The notes beneath the pieces were generated by a model that made no database searches, was not told where the DNA came from, and saw nothing but the letters and a program-made list of their open reading frames with translations. From contig JAAYDY010000118.1 in assembly GCA_012729015.1 (NCBI GenBank), positions 1-51,800 on the forward strand: a DNA stretch of 51,800 nucleotides, in the 5' to 3' direction. Shown piece after piece: positions 49,836 through 51,800 of this stretch. The position numbers were made by a program, and so were the translations under genes. How positions within the stretch are numbered: position 1 is the first letter of the stretch; every line of letters begins with the position of its first letter. This stretch comes from Phycisphaerae bacterium. GTDB lineage: Bacteria > Planctomycetota > Phycisphaerae > FEN-1346 > JAACEH01.

Positions 49836-50881
49836 GCGAAACCGGCAAGAAGATCGCGGTCGGCGGTTCCCTGGTCGTGGCTGCCGTGGCGCTGGGCTAC
49901 CTGGCCCTGCGCCCGGGTGAGACGCCGCCGGAGGTCGCGCCGGTGCCAGCGTGGCAGTCGAATGAGCCGCGCATCGAGGGACTCTCGACGCCGACCGTGC
50001 GGCCGTTCTCTCTGGACACGATTCGCCTCGGTGGCGGCGGCAGCAGCACGGCGCTGGTCGGCCCAGGTGGAACGGTCGCGACGCAGACGGTGGGTGTCGG
50101 CGAGGTGGCGGAAACCAGTGCAACGACCCCGACCCTGTCTGGTGCGACGGTGACCATCACTCCGCAGGCCACCCGGCTGAGCGGGGCGACCGTGAACGCC
50201 GGCGGCAGCGAGCAGGCGGCCGTGCGGGCAGGGACGCTCGATGTGGCCCAAGCGGCGATCCAGCCGCCGGCCGTCCCCGCGTGGCTCGACGGCTGGTATT
50301 GGCCGACGTGGCGCGGAGCGGCCCCGGCGGCGCCGGAAGGCGTGTTGCCCGTGGTCATCTGGCCCAACCAGGCCGACGCTGTGCCCGCGGGGTCGCACCT
50401 GGTGGCCGTCGTCGCCAACGCGGCAACGCCCATGAAGCCGCTGGCCGAGTTCCTGGCCGGCGACCACGGCGCCGCCGCCGTGATCGTCGGGTGGGAAGAG
50501 ACGGACCACGGCTTCCGGGCGGACGCCACGCTCGACCCCGCGCGGGCCGAGGCGGTGGCCCGGACGGTGCGGGCGGCGCGGCCGGGGCTGCCGGTGTGGC
50601 TCCTGTGCAGCCTGACGGTGACGGGCTCGCCCGAGCAGGCGGCGGCCAAGGTGCAGGCGGTCGGGCCCGACGCCCTGGTGCTCTACGGCCTCTTCGCCCG
50701 GGCCGCCTGGGAGACCGATAAGGTCGCGACGGCGAATCTGGACAGGGGCCGCAAGTTCCTGGCCGGCAAGCCGATCTATGCGGCCGGGCAGCGGTTGACG
50801 GGTGACGATCTGCGAACGGTCGCGGATCGCGCGAAACGACTCGGATGGGGAGGCCTCGTGTGCGACGGTTCCGCTCGATAG
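49832..50881 (+). CDS. Membrane-anchored protein with TIM-barrel-like C-terminus
   Basis: A 349-residue protein. Residues 1-28 hold a single membrane helix (VGGSLVVAAVALGYLAL). Residues about 30-150 are Thr/Val/Gly-rich and disordered-like. Residues about 165-349 (WPNQADAVPAGSHLVAVVANAATP, AAVIVGWEETDHGFRAD, PDALVLYGLF, LGWGGLVCDG) suggest an alpha/beta barrel of the glycosidase type without obvious catalytic pair. GTG start with GTGA overlap to the previous gene. Function unknown; a surface or host-interaction role is inferred. Confidence 0.65.
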   Translation: MSETGKKIAVGGSLVVAAVALGYLALRPGETPPEVAPVPAWQSNEPRIEGLSTPTVRPFSLDTIRLGGGGSSTALVGPGGTVATQTVGVGEVAETSATTPTLSGATVTITPQATRLSGATVNAGGSEQAAVRAGTLDVAQAAIQPPAVPAWLDGWYWPTWRGAAPAAPEGVLPVVIWPNQADAVPAGSHLVAVVANAATPMKPLAEFLAGDHGAAAVIVGWEETDHGFRADATLDPARAEAVARTVRAARPGLPVWLLCSLTVTGSPEQAAAKVQAVGPDALVLYGLFARAAWETDKVATANLDRGRKFLAGKPIYAAGQRLTGDDLRTVADRAKRLGWGGLVCDGSAR

Positions 50882-51567
50882 TCGCCCTGACCCTGGTGAC
50901 CTCGGCCCTGACCGGCGTGGCCTGGGCCGCCGGGATCATCTGGACCGAGTGCGCCGCCCCGGTCGGACACTTTGTCTCGGCCAACGGCGTCACGTGCCGC
51001 GACGGCGCGGTGCTGCCGCTGAGAACGGAGTCTTTCTCGCACCTGGTGGCCACGGCCCATCGCGGTGGCGGGCTCTCCGGCGACCAGGCCGGTGCCGACG
51101 CGGAACTGTCGGCCGTGCAGGTCTGGCTCTGGTGCGACGCCAATGGCAACGGCCGGAGCGATGCCGGCGACGCAGCCGCCAATCCGGCCGGCTGGATGCT
51201 CCTGAGCGAGACTGCCACGGCCCTCGGCTGGGACGATCAGCCGCAGGGCATGGACGCCGGAACGCCGGGTGAGGTGCTGGCCGCTCCGGTCGCCGTGAGC
51301 CTCGAGCCGAACCGGCGATACCTCTTACTACTCCGCGTCGTGGCGGCCGGCACCGGCTACACGAACCTGATGCCCACCAATGGCGACGGCACGGTGGTCG
51401 GGTGGGGCGGTGAAGTCTGGTCGCCGACGGCGCCGGGGGCCTACGGCGTGACGGCCAAGGGCGGGCTGGACGGGATTCGAGACGGCGCGGTGTGGTACTT
51501 CCGGATTCAGGCGGGCAGCGTCAATCCGCTGCCGCTCTTCCCTACGCCGCCGAGCGTGATCGAGTGA
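50860..51567 (+). CDS. Secreted protein with a calcium-loop motif
   Basis: A protein of about 235 residues with a Sec signal peptide (SIVALTLVTSALTGVAWA). Within it, WLWCDANGNGRSDAGDAA resembles a Ca-binding loop of dockerin or thrombospondin-3 type. The rest looks beta-rich (VSLEPNRRYLLLLRVVAAG). GTG at 50860 has GGGGAGG 6 nt upstream and lies inside the end of the previous gene. An ATG at 50845 is the alternative start. It is the third exported product in a row; the family is not recognised. Confidence 0.65.
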   Translation: MRRFRSIVALTLVTSALTGVAWAAGIIWTECAAPVGHFVSANGVTCRDGAVLPLRTESFSHLVATAHRGGGLSGDQAGADAELSAVQVWLWCDANGNGRSDAGDAAANPAGWMLLSETATALGWDDQPQGMDAGTPGEVLAAPVAVSLEPNRRYLLLLRVVAAGTGYTNLMPTNGDGTVVGWGGEVWSPTAPGAYGVTAKGGLDGIRDGAVWYFRIQAGSVNPLPLFPTPPSVIE

Positions 51568-51574
51568 GGGTTGC

Positions 51575-51800
51575 ATGGCACTGATCGTGGACATCGCCGA
51601 GGCCGTGGTCGCCGAACTCAACGCCGGCGAGTTCAGCCAGGCGTTCAGCGCTCAGCGGCTCTACCGGCCGCAGTTCGACCTGGCCGAGATGAAGGATCTG
51701 CACGTGACGGTGGTGCCTAAGGGCGTCGCGACCTCTATCGCCAGCCGCAGCGGCGTGCAGTGCGACGTGTCGGTCGACGTGGCGGTGCAGAAGAAGCTGG
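51575..51800 (+). CDS. Tail-completion-like protein, cut by the right edge
   Basis: The first 75 codons only (MALIVDIAEAVVAELNAGEF, then AQRLYRPQFDLAEMKDLHVTVVPKG and DVSVDVAVQKKL). This N-terminal pattern resembles phage minor tail or tail-completion proteins placed between head and tail genes. GAGGG lies before the ATG. The end is outside the window, so length and C-terminus cannot be judged. The tail genes proper presumably follow. Confidence 0.6.
   Translation, partial: MALIVDIAEAVVAELNAGEFSQAFSAQRLYRPQFDLAEMKDLHVTVVPKGVATSIASRSGVQCDVSVDVAVQKKL

Overview
The window is GC-rich bacterial chromosome whose left third is host DNA and whose right two thirds is most likely an integrated phage or phage-like element that runs off the right edge. 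The host looks like a member of the Planctomycetes/Verrucomicrobia/Lentisphaerae assemblage. I base this on the large secreted DUF4838-type and multi-domain glycosidase-like proteins, the 5' end of the 16S rRNA, and a leftward sigma-like/DUF2924/serine-recombinase cassette of a kind I associate with planctomycete genomes. No database search was possible, so the phylum is an inference.

Host part (1 to about 18.7 kb). The 5' three quarters of a 16S rRNA gene reads leftward off the left edge, with a recognisable promoter and boxA-like leader. Next comes a leftward group: three small membrane or secreted proteins (two paralogous), biotin synthase and a KAS II-type ketosynthase. Rightward genes follow: a GlsB/YeaQ-type membrane protein, two secreted polysaccharide- or ester-active proteins, a 1250-residue secreted multi-domain protein, a coiled-coil C4 zinc-ribbon protein, an RNase HI-type protein, the RNase P RNA (rnpB), a DUF4432 aldose-epimerase-like protein and tmRNA (ssrA). 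The ssrA gene has a near-consensus promoter, and its encoded tag can be read as ANTGMRMAA.

Boundary zone (18.7 to 22.7 kb). The roughly 480 bp after ssrA is packed with inverted and direct repeats. Then come leftward genes for a secreted TPR protein, a small winged-helix-like protein and another secreted protein. Two of these share a 19-bp upstream motif. They could be host genes or element cargo; the attachment site was not found.

Element (about 22.7 kb to the right edge). A leftward cassette of five overlapping genes (sigma-like factor, 70-aa protein, DUF2924, large serine recombinase, KorB/ParB-type HTH) diverges from a long rightward programme across a palindrome-rich switch region at 25.9-26.17 kb. 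The rightward genes are: recombination functions (PD-(D/E)XK nuclease, Sak4-like ATPase, DUF669 protein, RusA); a DUF4406/DUF6378 fusion; a phosphoesterase; an SF2 helicase; a prim-pol/helicase protein; an iteron-like array next to an AT-rich patch (candidate origin); an HNH nuclease; a ParB-methyltransferase; and a PAPS-reductase-like protein. A leftward pair, HARE-HTH protein and amidoligase, interrupts the series. Packaging and head genes follow: small terminase candidate, large terminase, portal, protease-capsid fusion, decoration protein and head completion candidates. After these come three consecutive proteins with signal peptides or membrane anchors, and the start of a tail-completion-like gene cut by the edge.

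The most interesting points are: a possible DNA-modification neighbourhood (ParB-MTase, PP-loop enzyme, HARE-HTH, amidoligase); one DNA-binding module reused in the small terminase candidate, the large terminase and the HNH nuclease; the shared operator-like motifs at three control regions; and the unusual block of exported proteins inside the morphogenesis genes.
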